Below, piece by piece: positions 13,961-26,590 of a stretch of DNA of 64,000 bases. The position numbers and the translations under genes are program-made. Source of the stretch: Prosopocoilus inquinatus (lineage: Eukaryota; Arthropoda; Insecta; Coleoptera; Lucanidae); NCBI GenBank assembly GCA_036172665.1, contig JAYKNF010000014.1:3027001-3091000 (forward strand). Direction: 5' to 3'. Every line of letters starts with the position of its first letter. The first letter of the stretch is position 1. A model generated the notes under the pieces. The model was not told where the DNA came from. It saw only the letters and a program-made list of their open reading frames with translations, and searched no databases.

Positions 13961-15285
13961 GCTTCTGCTGCATCCGAAAACGTCGAATCTCACATCAGAG
14001 TTACTGGAGCCCATCGAAACGTCAAATAACATGATAGATAAGTAAGGATCGATTAGATACATCACAGGAACATCGCTAATGCGTGTTGTTTCGTTTAAAA
14101 CTATTTCCAGCTTCTGCTGCGTCCGAAAACGTCGTATCTCACATCAGAGTTACTGGAGCCCATCGAAACGTCAAATAACATGATAGATAAGTAAGGATCT
14201 ATTAGATACAGCACAGGAACAACGCTTAAACGTGTTGTTTCGTTTAAAACTATTTCCAGCTTCTGCTGCGTCCGAAAACGTCGTATCTCACATCAGAGTT
14301 ACTGGAGCCCATCGAAACGTCAAATAACATGATAGATAAGTAAGGATCGATTAGATACAGCACAGGAACAACGCTAATACGTGCTGTTTCGTTTAAAACT
14401 ATTTCCAGCTCCTGCTGCGTCCCAAAACTTTGTATCTCACATCAGACACACTGGAGTCCATCCAAACGTCAAATAACATGTTAGATAAGTAAGGATCGTT
14501 TAGATACATCACAGGAACAACGCTAATAGGTGGTGTATCGTTCAAAAGTATTTCCAGCTTCTGCTGCGTCCGAAATCTTTGTATCTCTCATCAGAGTTAC
14601 TGGAGTCCACCCAAACGTCAAATAACATGATAGATGAGTAAGGATCGATTAGATACATCACAGGAACAACGCTAATACGTGTTGTTTCGTTTAAAACTAT
14701 TTCCAGCTTCTGCTGCGTCCGAAAACGTCGTATCTCACATCAGAGTTACTGGAGTTAATCCAAACGTCAAATAACATGATAGATAAGTAAGGATCGATTA
14801 GATACAGCACAGGAACAACGCTAATACGTGTTGTTTCGTTTAAAACTATTTCCAGCTCCTGCTGCGTCCAAAAACTTTGTATCTCACATCAGAGATACTG
14901 GAGTCCATCCAAATGTCAAATAACATGATAGATGAGTAAGGATCGATTAGATACATCACAGGAACAACGCTAATAAGTGTTGTTTCGTTTAAAACTATTT
15001 CCAGCTTCTGCTGCGTCCGAAAACTTCGTATCTCACATCAGAGTTACTGGAGTCCATCGAAACGTCAAATAACATGATAGATAAGTAAGTATCGATTAGA
15101 TACAGCACAGGAACAACGCTAATACGTGTTGTTTCGTTTAAAACTATTTCCAGCTCCTGCTGCGTCCAAAAACTTTGTATCTCACATCAGACTTACTGGA
15201 GTCCATCCAAACGTCAAATAACATGTTAGATAAGTAAGGATCGTTTAGATACATCACAGGAACAACGCTAATACGTGTTGTTTCG

Positions 15286-16046
15286 TTCAAAACTATTTCC
15301 AGCTTCTGCTGCGTCCGATAACTTTGTATCTCACATCAGAGTTACTGGAGTCTGTCCAAACGTCAAATAACATGATAGATGAGTAAGGATCGATTAGATA
15401 CATTACAGGAACAACGCTAATATGTGTTGTTTCGTTTAAAACTATTTCCAGCTCCTGCTGCGTCCCAAAACTTTGTATCTCACATCAGACACACTGGAGT
15501 CCATCCAAACGTCAAATAACATGTTAGATAAGTAAGGATCGTTTAGATACATCACAGGAACAACGCTAATACGTGTTGTTTCGTTTAAAACTATTTCCAG
15601 CTCCTGCTGCGTCCAAAAACTTTGTATCTCACATCAGACTTACTGGAGTGTATCCAAACGTTAAATAACATGTTAGATAAGGAAGGATCGTTTAGATACA
15701 TCACAGGAACAACGCTAATAGGTGTGGTTTCGTTCAAAACTATTTCCAGCTTCTGCTGCGTCCGAAATCTTTGTATCTCTCATCCTAGTTACTGGAGTCC
15801 ATTCAAACGTCAAATAACATGATAGATGGGTAAGGATCGATTAGATACATTACAGGAACAACGCTAATATGTGTTGTTTCGTTTAAAACTATTTCCAGCT
15901 GCTGCTGCGTCCGAGAACGTCGTATCTCACATCAGAGTTACTGGAGTCCATCGAAATGTCTAATAACATGATAGATAAGTAAGGATCGATTAGATACAGC
16001 ACAGGAACAACGCTAATGCGTGTTGTTTCGTTTAAAACTATTTCCA
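15286..16046 (+). repeat. 14-unit repeat, copy 2
   Basis: Second copy of 13200-13960 with a few private changes: ggtgtggtttcg (15721), ccattcaaacg (15799), gatgggtaagg (15824) and gtctaataac (15958). It carries the same stop-loss unit (frame 15622-15822). Confidence 0.85.
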
Positions 16047-16299
16047 GCTTCTGCTGCGTCCGAAAACGTCGTATCTCACATCAGAGTTACTGGAGCCCAT
16101 CGAAACGTCAAATAACATGATAGATAAGTAAGGATCTATTAGATACAGCACAGGAACAACGCTTAAACGTGTTGTTTCGTTTAAAACTATTTCCAGCTTC
16201 TGCTGCGTCCGAAAACGTCGTATCTCACATCAGAGTTACTGGAGCCCATCGAAACGTCAAATAACATGATAGATAAGTAAGGATCGATTAGATACAGCA

Positions 16300-18420
16300 C
16301 AGGAACAACGCTAAAACGTGTTGTTTCGTTTAAAACTATTTCCAGCTCCTGCTGCGTCCAAAAACTTTGTATCTCACATCAGACTTACTGGAGTCCATCC
16401 AAACGTCAAATAACATGTTAGATAAGTAAGGATCGTTTAGATACATCACAGGAACAACGCTAATAGGTGGTGTTTCGTTCAAAACTATTTCCAGCTTCTG
16501 CTGCTTCCGAAATCTTTGTATTTCTCATCAGAGTTACTGGAGTCCATCCAAACGTCAAATAACATGATAGATGAGTAAGGATCGATTATATACATCTCAG
16601 GAACAACGCTAATACGTGTTGTTTCGTTTAAAACTATTTCCAGCTTCTGCTGCGTCCGAAAACGTCGTATCTCACATTAGAGTTACTGGAGTCCATCGAA
16701 ACGTCAAATAACATAGTAGCTAAGTAAGGATCGATTAGATACATCACAGGAACAACGCTAATGCGTGTTGTTTCGTTTAAAACTATTTCCAGCTTCTGCT
16801 GCGTCCGAAAACGTCGTATCTCACATCAGAGCTACTGGAGTCCATCGAAACGCCAAATAACATGATAGATAAGTAAGGATCGATTAGATACAGCACAGGA
16901 ACAACGCTAATACGTGTTGTTTCGTTTAAAACTATTTCCAGCTTCGGCTGCGTCCGAGAACTTCGTATCTCAAGTCAGGGTTACTGGAGTCCATCCAAAC
17001 GTCAAATAACATGATAGATAAGTAAGGATCGATTAGATACATCACAGGAACAACGCTAATGCATGTTGTTTCGTTTAAAACTATTTCTAGCTTCAGCTGC
17101 GTCCGAGAACTTCGTATCTCACATCTAAGTTACTGGAGTCCATCGTAACGCCAAATAACATGATAGATGAGTAAGGATCGATTAGATACATCACAGGAAC
17201 AACGCTAATGCGTGTTGTTTCGTTTAAAACTATTTCCAGCTTCTGCTGCGTCCGAGAACTTCGTATCTCACGTCAGGGTTACTGGAGTCCATCCAAACGT
17301 CAAATAACATGATAGATAAGTAAGGATCGATTAGATACAGCACAGGAACAACGCTAATACGTGTTGTTTCGTTTAAAACTATTTCCAGCTCCTGCTGCGT
17401 CCAAAAACTTTGTATCTCACATCAGACTTACTGGAGTGTATCCAAACGTTAAATAACATGTTAGATAAGTAAGGATCGTTTAGATACATCACAGGAACAA
17501 CGCTAATAGGTGTTGTTTCGTTCAAAACTATTTCCAGCTTCTGCTGCGTCCGAAATCTTTGTATCTCTCATCCTAGTTACTGGAGTCCATCCAAACGTCA
17601 AATAACATGATAGATGAGTAAGGATCGATTAGATACATCACAGGAACAACGCTAATACGTGTTGTTTCGTTTAATACTATTTCCAGCTTCTGCTGCGTCC
17701 GGAAACGTCGTATCTCACATCAGAGTTACTGGAGTCCATCGAAACGTCAAATAACATGATAGATGAGTAAGGATCGATTAGATACATCACAGGAACAACG
17801 CTAATGCGTGTTGTTTCGTTTAAAACTATTTCCAGCTCCTGCTGCGTCCCAAAACTTTGTATCTCACATCAGACTCACTGGAGTCCACCCAAACGTCAAA
17901 TAACATGATAGATGAGTAAGGATCGATTAGATACATCACAGGAACAACGCTAATACGTGTTGTTTCGTTTAAAACTATTTCCAGCTTCTGCTGCGTCCGA
18001 AAACGTCGTATCTCACATCAGAGTTACTGGAGTCCATTAAAACGTCAAATAACATGATAGATAAGTAAGGATCGATTAGATACAGCACAGGAACAACGCT
18101 AATACGTGTTGTTTCGTTTAAAACTATTTCCAGCTCCTGCTGCGTCCAAAAACTTTGTATCTCACATCAGAGTTACTGGAGTCCTTCCAAACGTCAAATA
18201 ACATGATAGATGAGTAAGGATCGATTAGATACATCACCGGAACAACGCTAATACGTGTTGTTTCGTTTAAAACTATTTCCAGCTCCTGCTGCGTCCAAAA
18301 ACTTTGTATCTCACATCAGACTTACTGGAGTCCATCCAAACGTCAAATAACATGTTAGATAAGTAAGGATCGTTTAGATACATCACAGGAACAACGCTAA
18401 TACGTGTTGTTTCGTTTAAA
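16300..18420 (+). repeat. forward segment mirrored by the proximal inverted arm
   Basis: The order of rare markers here reads in reverse complement from about 47060 down to 45110: aaaacgtg, gtatttctcatc (16519), gattatatacatc (16585), catagtagctaag, tcaagtcaggg, gtgtatccaaacg, catcctag, gagtccacccaaacg, gtccttccaaacg and atcaccggaac (18233). One unit (tttaatac / ccggaaacg, about 17.6-17.7 kb) is missing from the inverted version. Confidence 0.75.
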
Positions 18421-18767
18421 ACTATTTCCAGCTTCTGCTGCGTCCGAGAAATTCGTATCTCACGTCAGGGTTACTGGAGTCCATCCAAACGTCAAATAAC
18501 ATGATAGATAAGTAAGGATCGATTAGATGCATCACAGGAACAACGCTAATGCGTGTTGTTTCGTTTAAAACTATTTATAGCTTCAGCTGCGTCCGAGAAC
18601 TTCGTATCTCACATCAAAGTTACTGGAGTCCATCGAAACGCCAAATAACATGATAGATGAGTAAGGATCGGTTAGATACATCACAGGAACAACGCTAATG
18701 CGTGTTGTTTCGTTTAAAACTATTTCCAGCTTCTGCTGCGTCCGAAAACGTCGTATCTCACATCAGA

Positions 18768-18775
18768 GTTAAGTC
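18768..18775 (+). other. 4-bp deletion inside a unit
   Basis: The unit boundary reads cagagttaagtcc instead of cagagttactggagtcc, so ctgg is lost. Unit starts shift by 4 from here on (the next start is at 18920). Confidence 0.9.
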
Positions 18776-18919
18776 CATCCAAACGTCAAATAACATGTTA
18801 GATAAGTAAGGATCGTTTAGATACATCACAGGAACAACGCTAATACGTGTTGTTTCGTTCAAAACTATTTCCAGCTTCTGCTGCGTCCGATAACTTTGTA
18901 TCTCACATCAGAGATACTG

Positions 18920-20423
18920 GAGTCCGTCCAAACGTCAAATAACATGATAGATGAGTAAGGATCGATTAGATACATTAAAGGAACAACGCTAATATGTGTT
19001 GTTTCGTTTAAAACTATTTCCAGCTGATGCTGCGTCAGAAAACGTCGTATCTCACATCAGAGTTACTGGAGTCCATCGAAATGTCAAATAACATGATAGA
19101 TAAGTAAGGATCGATTAGATACAGCACAGGAACAACGCTAATGCGTGTTGTTTCGTTTAAAACTATTTCTAGCTTCAGCTGGGTCCGAGAACTTCGTATC
19201 TCACATCTAAGTTACTGGAGTCCATCGAAACGCCAAATAACATGATAGATGAGTAAGGATCGATTAGATACATCACAGGAACAACTCTAATGCGTGTTGT
19301 TTCGTTTAAAACTATTTCCAGCTTCTGCTGCGTCCGAAAATTTCGTATATCACATTAGAGTTACTTTAGTCCATCGAAACGTCAAATAACATAGTAGCTA
19401 AGTAAGGATCGATTAGATACATGACAGGAACAACGCTAATGCGTGTTGTTTCGTTTAAAACTATTTCCAGCTTCTGCTGCGTCCGATAACTTTGTATCTC
19501 ACATCAGAGTTACTGTAGTCCGTCCAAACGTCAAATAACATGATAGATGAGTAAGGATCGATTAGATACATTACAGGAACAACGCTAATATGTGTTGTTT
19601 CGTTTAAAACTATTTCCAGCTGCTGCTGCGTCCGATAACTTCGTATCTCACATCAGAGTTACTGGAGTCCATCGAAACGTCAAATAACATGATCGATAAG
19701 TAAGTATCGTTTAGATACATCACAGGAACAACGCTAATACGTGTTGTTTCGTTCAAAACTATTTCCAGCTTCTGCTGCGTCCGATAACTTTGTATCTCAC
19801 ATCAGAGTTACTGTAGTCCGTCCAAACGTCAAATAACATGATAGATGAGTAAGGATCGATTAGATACATTACAGGAACAACGCTAATATGTGTTGTTTCG
19901 TTTAAAACTATTTCCAGCTGCTGCTGCGTCCGAAAACGTCGTATCTCACATCAGAGTTACTGGAGTCCATCGAAATGTCAAACAACATGATAGATAAGTA
20001 AGGATCGATTAGATACAGCACAGGAACAACGCTAATGCGTGTTTCGTTTAAAACAATTTCTAGCTTCAGCTGGGTCCGAGAACTTCGTATCTCACATCTA
20101 AGTTACTGGAGTCCATCGAAACGCCAAATAACATGATAGATGAGTAAGGATCGATTAGATACATCACAGGAACAACGCTAATGCGTGTTGTTTCGTTTAA
20201 AACTATTTCCAGCTTCTGCTGCGTCCTAGAACTTCGTATCTCACGTCAGGGTTACTGGAGTCCATCCAAACGTCAAATAACATGATAGATGAGTAAGGAT
20301 CGATTAGATACAGCACAGGAACAACGCTAATACGTGTTGTTTCGTTCAAAACTATTACCAGCTTCTGCTGCGTCCGATAACTTTGTATCTCACATCAGAG
20401 TTACTAGAGTCCGTTCTAACGTC
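18920..20423 (+). repeat. mixed units with an S3-S6 cassette
   Basis: S3, S4, S5 and S6 units follow one another at about 18920-19510, and an S3-S4-S5 set recurs from about 19810. Private changes include cattaaagg (18975), agctgatgctgcgtcag (19022) and ttactttagtcc (19361). No gene. Confidence 0.65.
20037..20046 (+). other. 3-bp deletion in the gttgtt arm
   Basis: Reads aatgcgtgtttcg instead of aatgcgtgttgtttcg. The loss of one gtt from gttgtt is a typical slippage event. The phase shift becomes 7 bp. Confidence 0.9.
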
Positions 20424-21002
20424 AAATAACATGATAGATGAGTAAGGATCGATTAGATACATCACAGGAACAACGCTAATATGTGTTGTTTCGTTTAAAA
20501 CTATTTCCAGGTGCTACTGCGTCCGAAAACGTCGTATATCACATCAGAGTTACTGGAGTCCATCGAAATGTCAAATAACATGATAGATAAGTAAGGATCG
20601 ATTAGATACTACACAGGAACAACGCTAATGCGTGTTGTTTCGTTTAAAACTATTTCTAGCTTCAGCTGCGTCCGAGAACTTCGTATCTCACATCTAAGTT
20701 ACTGGAGTCCATCGAAACGCCAAATAACATGATAGATGAGTAAGGATCGATTAGATACATCACAGGAATAACGCTAATGCGTGTTGTTTCGTTTAAAACT
20801 ATTTCCAGCTTCTGCTGCGTCCTAGAACTTCGTATCTCACGTCAGGGTTACTGGAGTCCATCCAAACGTCAAATAACATGATAGATAAGTAAGGATCGAT
20901 TAGATACATCATAGGAACAACGCTAATGCGTGTTGTTTCGTTTAAAACTATTTCCAGCTTCTGCTGCGTCCGAAAATTTCGTTTCTCACATTAGAGTTAC
21001 TG

Positions 21003-21151
21003 GAGTCCATCGAAACGTCAAATAACATGATAGATGAGTAAGGATCGATTAGATACATCACAGGAACAACGCTAATACGTGTTGTTTCGTTTAAAACTAT
21101 TTCCAGCTTCTGCTGCGTCCGAAAACTTCGTATCTCACATCAGAGTTACTG
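21003..21151 (+). repeat. reference (consensus-like) satellite unit
   Basis: This single unit carries the base I judge commonest at every variable position: gagtccatcgaaacg, catgatagatgag, ggatcgattag, acatcacagg, aatacgtg, cgtttaaaac, cttctgctgcg, tccgaaaacttcg, catcagagttactg. It is 149 bp with 59 G+C (39.6%) and 9 CpG. From its own C (31) and G (28) counts about 5.8 CpG would be expected. It has stop codons in every + frame, and 149 is not divisible by three, so consecutive units change frame. It serves here as the coordinate system for unit positions. Confidence 0.9.
21067..21084. repeat. internal dyad in the unit (AACAAC / GTTGTT), example copy
   Basis: Unit positions about 63-84 hold the arms aacaac and gttgtt separated by 10 bases (gctaatacgt), with one further pairing C-G just inside. 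Both arms lie in the most conserved part of the unit and are present in almost every copy on both array arms. The spacer is a variation hot spot (aatacg, aatgcg, aatatg, aatagg, aaaacg). A short hairpin or a dimeric protein site is possible, but nothing in the sequence identifies a binding protein. The small deletions at 20041, 26575 and 29990 all hit this element. Confidence 0.5.
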
Positions 21152-22109
21152 GAGTCCATCGAAATGTCAAATAACATGATAGATGAGTAAGGATCGATTA
21201 GATACATCACAGGAACAACGCTAATATGTGTTGTTTCGTTTAAAACTATTTCCAGCTGCTGCTGCGTCCGAAAACGTCGTATATCACATCAGAGTTACTG
21301 GAGTCCATCGAAATGTCAAATAACATGATAGATAAGTAAGGATCGATTAGATACTACACAGGAACAACGCTAATGCGTGTTGTTTCGTTTAAAACTATTT
21401 CTAGCTTCAGCTGCGTCCGAGAACTTCGTATCTCACATCTAAGTTACTGGAGTCCATCGAAACGCCAAATAACATGATAGATGAGTAAGGATCGATTAGA
21501 TACATCACAGGAACAACGCCAATGCGTGTTGTTTCGTTTAAAACTATTTCCAGCTTCTGCCTCGTCCTAGAACTTCGTATCTCACGTCAGGGTTACTGGA
21601 GTCCATCCAAACGTCAAATAACATGATAGATAAGTAAGGATCGATTAGATACATCACAGGAACAACGCTAATGCGTGTTGTTTCGTTTAAAACTATTTCC
21701 AGCTTCTGCTGCGTCCGAAAATTTCGTTTCTCACATTAGAGTTACTGGAGTACATCGAAACGTCAAATAACATGATAGATGAGTAAGGATCGATTAGATA
21801 CATCACAGGAACAACGCTAATACGTGTTGTTTCGTTTGAAACTATTTCCAGCTTCTGCTGCGTCCGAAAACTTCGTATCTCACATCAGAGTTACTGGAGT
21901 CCATCGAAATGTCAAATAACATGATAGATGAGTAAGGATCGATTAGAAACATCACAGGAACAACGCTAATATGTGTTGTTTCGTTTAAAACTATTTCCAG
22001 CTGCTGCTGCGTCGGAAAATTTCGTATCTCACGTTAGAGTTACTGGAGTCCATCGAAACGTCAAATAACATGATAGATAAGTAAGGATCGATTAGATACA
22101 GCACAGGAA

Positions 22110-22611
22110 CAACGCTAATACGTGTTGTTTCGTTTAAAACTATTTCCAGCTTCTGCTGCGTCCGAAAACGTCGTAACTCACATCAGAATTACTGGAGTCC
22201 ATCGAAACGTCAAATAACATGATAGATAAGTAAGGATCGATTAGATACAGCACAGGAACAACGCTAATACGTGTTGTTTCGTTTAAAACTATTTCCAGCT
22301 CCTGCTGCGTCCAAAAACTTTATATCTCACATCAGACTTACTGGAGTCCATCCAAACGTCAAATAGCATGTTAGATAAGTAAGGATCGTTTAGATACATC
22401 ACAGGAACAACGCTAATACGTGTTGTTTCGTTCAAAACTATTTCCAGCTTCTGCTGCGTCCGATAACTTTGTATCTCACATCAGAGTTACTGGAGTCCGT
22501 CCAAAAGTCAAATAACATTATAGACGAGTAAGGATCGATTAGATACATTACAGGAACAACGCTAATATGTGTTGTTTCGTTTAAAACTATTTCCAGCTGC
22601 TGCTGCGTCCG
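22110..22611 (+). repeat. 18-unit repeat, copy 1 (copy 2 at 24792-25293)
   Basis: Displacement 2682 bp (18 x 149). Shared markers: cgtaactcac, ctttatatctcac (22318 and 25000), caaatagcatg and a gacgagtaagg unit. Differences include gtccgataac against gtcgaataac and cattatag against catgatag. Confidence 0.8.
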
Positions 22612-23093
22612 AAATCTTTGTATCTCTCATCAGAGTTACTGGAGTTCATCCAAACGTCAAATATCATGTTAGATGAGTAAGGATCGATTAGATACATCAC
22701 AGGAACAACGCTAATCCGTGTTGTTTCGTTTAAAACTATTTCCAGCTTCTGCTGCGTCCGAAAACGTCGTATCTCACATCAGAGTAACTGGAGTCCATCG
22801 AAACGCCAAATAACATGATATATGAGTAAGGATCGATTAGATACAGCACAGGAACAACGCTAATACGTGTTGTTTCGTTCAAAACTATTTCCAGCTTCTG
22901 CTGCGTCCAATAACTTTGTATCTCACATCAGAGTTACTGGAGTCCGTCCAAACGTCAAATAATATGATAGATGAGTAAGGATCGATTAGATACATCACAG
23001 GAATAACGATAATACGTGTTGTTTCGTTTAATACTATTTCCAGCTGCTGCTGCGTCCGAAAACGTCGTATCTCACATCAGAGCTACTGGAGTC

Positions 23094-23920
23094 CATCGAA
23101 ACGCCAAATAACATGATAGATGAGTAAGGATCGATTAGATACATCACAGGAACAACGCTAATGCGTGTTGTTTCGTTTAAAACTATCTCCAGCTTCTGCT
23201 GCGTCCGAAAACGTCGTATCTCACATCAGAGCTACTGGAGTCCATCGAAATGCCAAATAACATGATATATGAGTAAGGATCGATTAGATACAGCACAGGA
23301 ACAACGCTAATACGTGTTGTTTCGTTTAAAACTATTTCCAGCTCCTGCTGCGTCCAAAAACTTTGTATCTCACATCAGACTTACTGGAGTCCATCCAAAC
23401 TTCAAATAACATGTTAGATAAGTAATAATCGTTTAGATACATCACAGGAACAACGCTAATACGTGTTGCTTCGTTCAAAACTATTTCCAGTATCTACTGC
23501 GTCCGAGAACTTTGTATCTCTCATCAGAGTTACTGGAGTCCGTCCGAACGTCAAATAACATGATAGATGAATAAGGATCGATTAGATACATCACAGGAAC
23601 AACGCTAATATGTGTTGTTTCGTTTAAAACTATTTCCAGCTGCTCCTGCGTTCTAGAATTTCGTATCTCACTTTAGAGTTACTGGAGTCCATCGAAACGT
23701 CAAATAACATAGTAGATAAGTAAGGATCGATTAGATACATCACAGGAACAACGCTAATAGGTGTTGTTTCGTTCAAAACTATTTCCAGCTTCTGCTGCGT
23801 CCAAAAACTTTGTATCTCACATCAGAGTTACTGGAGTCCATCCAAACGTCAAATAACATGATAGATGAGTAAGGATCGATTAGATACAGCACAGGAACAA
23901 CGCTAATACGTGTTGTTTCG
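23094..23920 (+). repeat. 16-unit repeat, copy 1 (copy 2 about 25478-26310)
   Basis: Displacement 2384 bp (16 x 149). The S2-like unit with ccaaacttcaaat (23395 and 25779), the gtccgtccgaacg unit and the ctttagag unit are shared. Several private changes (taataatcg, gtatctactgcg, gatgaataagg, gctcctgcgttctag) give roughly 98% identity. Confidence 0.75.
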
Positions 23921-26574
23921 TTCAAAATTATTTAAAGCTTCTGCTGCGTCCGATAACTTTGTATCTCACATCAGAGTTACTGGAGTCCGTCCTAATGTCA
24001 AATAACATGATAGATGAGTAAGGATCGATTAGATACATCACAGGAACAACGCTAATATGTGTTGTTTCGTTTAAAACTATTTCCAGCTGCTGCTGCGTCC
24101 GAAAACGTCGTATATCACATCAGAGTTACTGGAGTCCATCGAAATGTCAAATAACATGATAGATAAGTAAGGATCGATTAGATACTACACAGGAACAACG
24201 CTAATGCGTGTTGTTTCGTTTAAAACTATTTCTAGCTTCAGCTGCGTCCGAGAACTTCGTATCTCACATCTAAGTTACTGGAGTCCATCGAAACGCCAAA
24301 TAACATGATAGATGAGTAAGGATCTATTAGATACAGCACAGGAACAACGCTAATACGTGTTGTTTCGTTTAAAACTATTTCCAGCTCCTGCTGCGTCCAA
24401 AAACTTTGTATCTCACATCAGACTTACTGGAGTCCATCCAAACGTCAAATAACATGTTAGGTAAGTAAGGATCGTTTAGATACATCACAGGAACAACGCT
24501 AATACGTGTTGTTTCGTTCAAAACTATTTCCAGCTTCTGCTGCGTCCGAAATCTTTGTATCTCTCATCAGAGTTACTGGAGTTCATCCAAACGTCAAATA
24601 TCATGTTAGATGAGTAAGGATCGATTAGATACATCACAGGAACAACGGTAATCCGTGTTGTTTCGTTTAAAACTATTTCCAGCTTCTGCTGCGTCCGAAA
24701 ACGTCGTATCTCACATTAGAGTTACTGGAGTACATCGAAACGTCAAATAACATGATAGATGAGTAAGGATCGATTAGATACATCACAGGAACAACGCTAA
24801 TACGTGTTGTTTCGTTTAAAACTATTTCCAGCTTCTGCTGCGTCCGAAAACGTCGTAACTCACATCAGAGTTACTGGAGTCCATCGAAACGTCAAATAAC
24901 ATGATAGATAAGTAAGGATCGATTAGATACAGCACAGGAACAACGCTAATACGTGTTGTTTCGTTTAAAACTATTTCCAGCTCCTGCTGCGTCCAAAAAC
25001 TTTATATCTCACATCAGACTTACTGGAGTCCATCCAAACGTCAAATAGCATGTTAGATAAGTAAGGATCGTTTAGATACATCACAGGAACAACGCTAATA
25101 CGTGTTGTTTCGTTCAAAACTATTTCCAGCTTCTGCTGCGTCGAATAACTTTGTATCTCACATCAGAGTTACTGGAGTCCGTCCAAAAGTCAAATAACAT
25201 GATAGACGAGTAAGGATCGATTAGATACATTACAGGAACAACGCTAATATGTGTTGTTTCGTTTAAAACTATTTCCAGCTGCTGCTGCGTCCGAAAACGT
25301 CGTATATCACATCAGAGTTACTGGAGTCCGTCCAAACGTCAAATAACATGATAGTTATGTAAGGATCAATTAGATACATTACAGGAACAACGCTAATATG
25401 TGTTGTTTCGTTTAAAACTATTTCTAGCTTCAGCTGCGTCCGAGAAATTCGTATCTCACATCAAAGTTACTGGAGTCCATCGAAACGCCAAATAACATGA
25501 TAGATGAGTAAGGATCGATTAGATACATCACAGGAACAACGCTAATGCGTGTTGTTTCGTTTAAAACTATTTCCAGCTTCTGCTGCGTCCGAAAACGTCG
25601 TATCTCACATCAGAGCTACTGGAGTCCATCGAAACGCCAAATAACATGATATATGAGTAAGGATCGATTAGATACAGCACAGGAACAACGCTAATACGTG
25701 TTGTTTCGTTTAAAACTATTTCCAGCTCCTGCTGCGTCCAAAAACTTTGTATCTCACATCAGACTTACTGGAGTCCATCCAAACTTCAAATAACATGTTA
25801 GATAAGTAAGGATCGTTTAGATACATCACAGGAACAACGCTAATACGTGTTGCTTCGTTCAAAACTATTTCCAGTTTCTATTGCGTCCGAGAACTTTGTA
25901 TCTCTCATCAGAGTTACTGGAGTCCGTCCGAACGTCAAATAACATGATAGATGAGTAAGGATCCATTAGATACATCACAGGAACAACGCTAATATGTGTT
26001 GTTTCGTTTAAAACTATTTCCAGCTGCTGCTGCGTTCGAGAATTTCGTATCTCACTTTAGAGTTACTGGAGTCCATCGAAACGTCAAATAACATAGTAGA
26101 TAAGTAAGGATCGATTAGATACATCACACGAACAACGCTAATAGGTGTTGTTTCGTTCAAAACTATTTCCAGCTTCTGCTGGGTCCAAAAACTTTGTATC
26201 TCACATCAGAGTTACTGGAGTCCATCCAAACGTCAAACAACATGATAGATGAGTAAGGATCGATTAGATACAGCACAGGAACAACGCTAATACGTGTTGT
26301 TTCGCTTAAAACTATTTCCAGCTCCTGCTGCTTCCAAAAACTTTGTATCTCACATCAGACTTACTGGAGTCCATCCAAACTTTAAATTACATGTTAGATA
26401 AGTAAGGATCGATTAAATACATCACAGGAACGACGCTAATACGTGTTGTTTCGTTTAAAACTATTTCCAGCTTCTGCTGCGTCCGAAAACGTCGTATCTC
26501 ACATCAGACTTACTGGAGTCCATCGAAACGTCAAATAACATGATAGATGAGTAAGGATCGATTAGATACATCAC

Positions 26575-26590
26575 AGGAATGCGTGTTTCG
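26575..26590 (+). other. 12-bp loss (9+3) in the conserved core
   Basis: Reads cacaggaatgcgtgtttcg. The 9 bases caacgctaa (or an equivalent register) are absent, and one gtt is also missing. The paired copy at 29990 lacks only the 9 bases. Confidence 0.9.

Larger units (their letters stand above)
20424..22011 (+). repeat. 5-unit tandem (745 bp, about 2.1 copies)
   Basis: 20424-21266 matches 21169-22011 at 745 bp. Shared rare markers: gatactacacagg (20604 and 21349, again at 24180), gtcctagaacttcg and tttcgtttctcacattag. Differences seen: ggaataacgc/ggaacaacgcc, ctgctgcg/ctgcctcg, catagg/cacagg, gtcc/gtac and tttaaaac/tttgaaac. That is about 99% identity, older than the 34- and 36-unit duplications. 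Confidence 0.85.

Noticed and set aside
21079..21100. CENP-B box (TTCG....A..CGGG)
   Set aside because: The unit has ttcgtttaaaac, which fits the first half (TTCG, four bases, A), but the CGGG half is absent in every subtype I checked.
21055..21151. Ancient dimeric origin of the unit (acatcacaggaac against acatcagagttac, 83 bp apart)
   Set aside because: Similarity is limited to about 13 bases and does not extend. Chance is a sufficient explanation.
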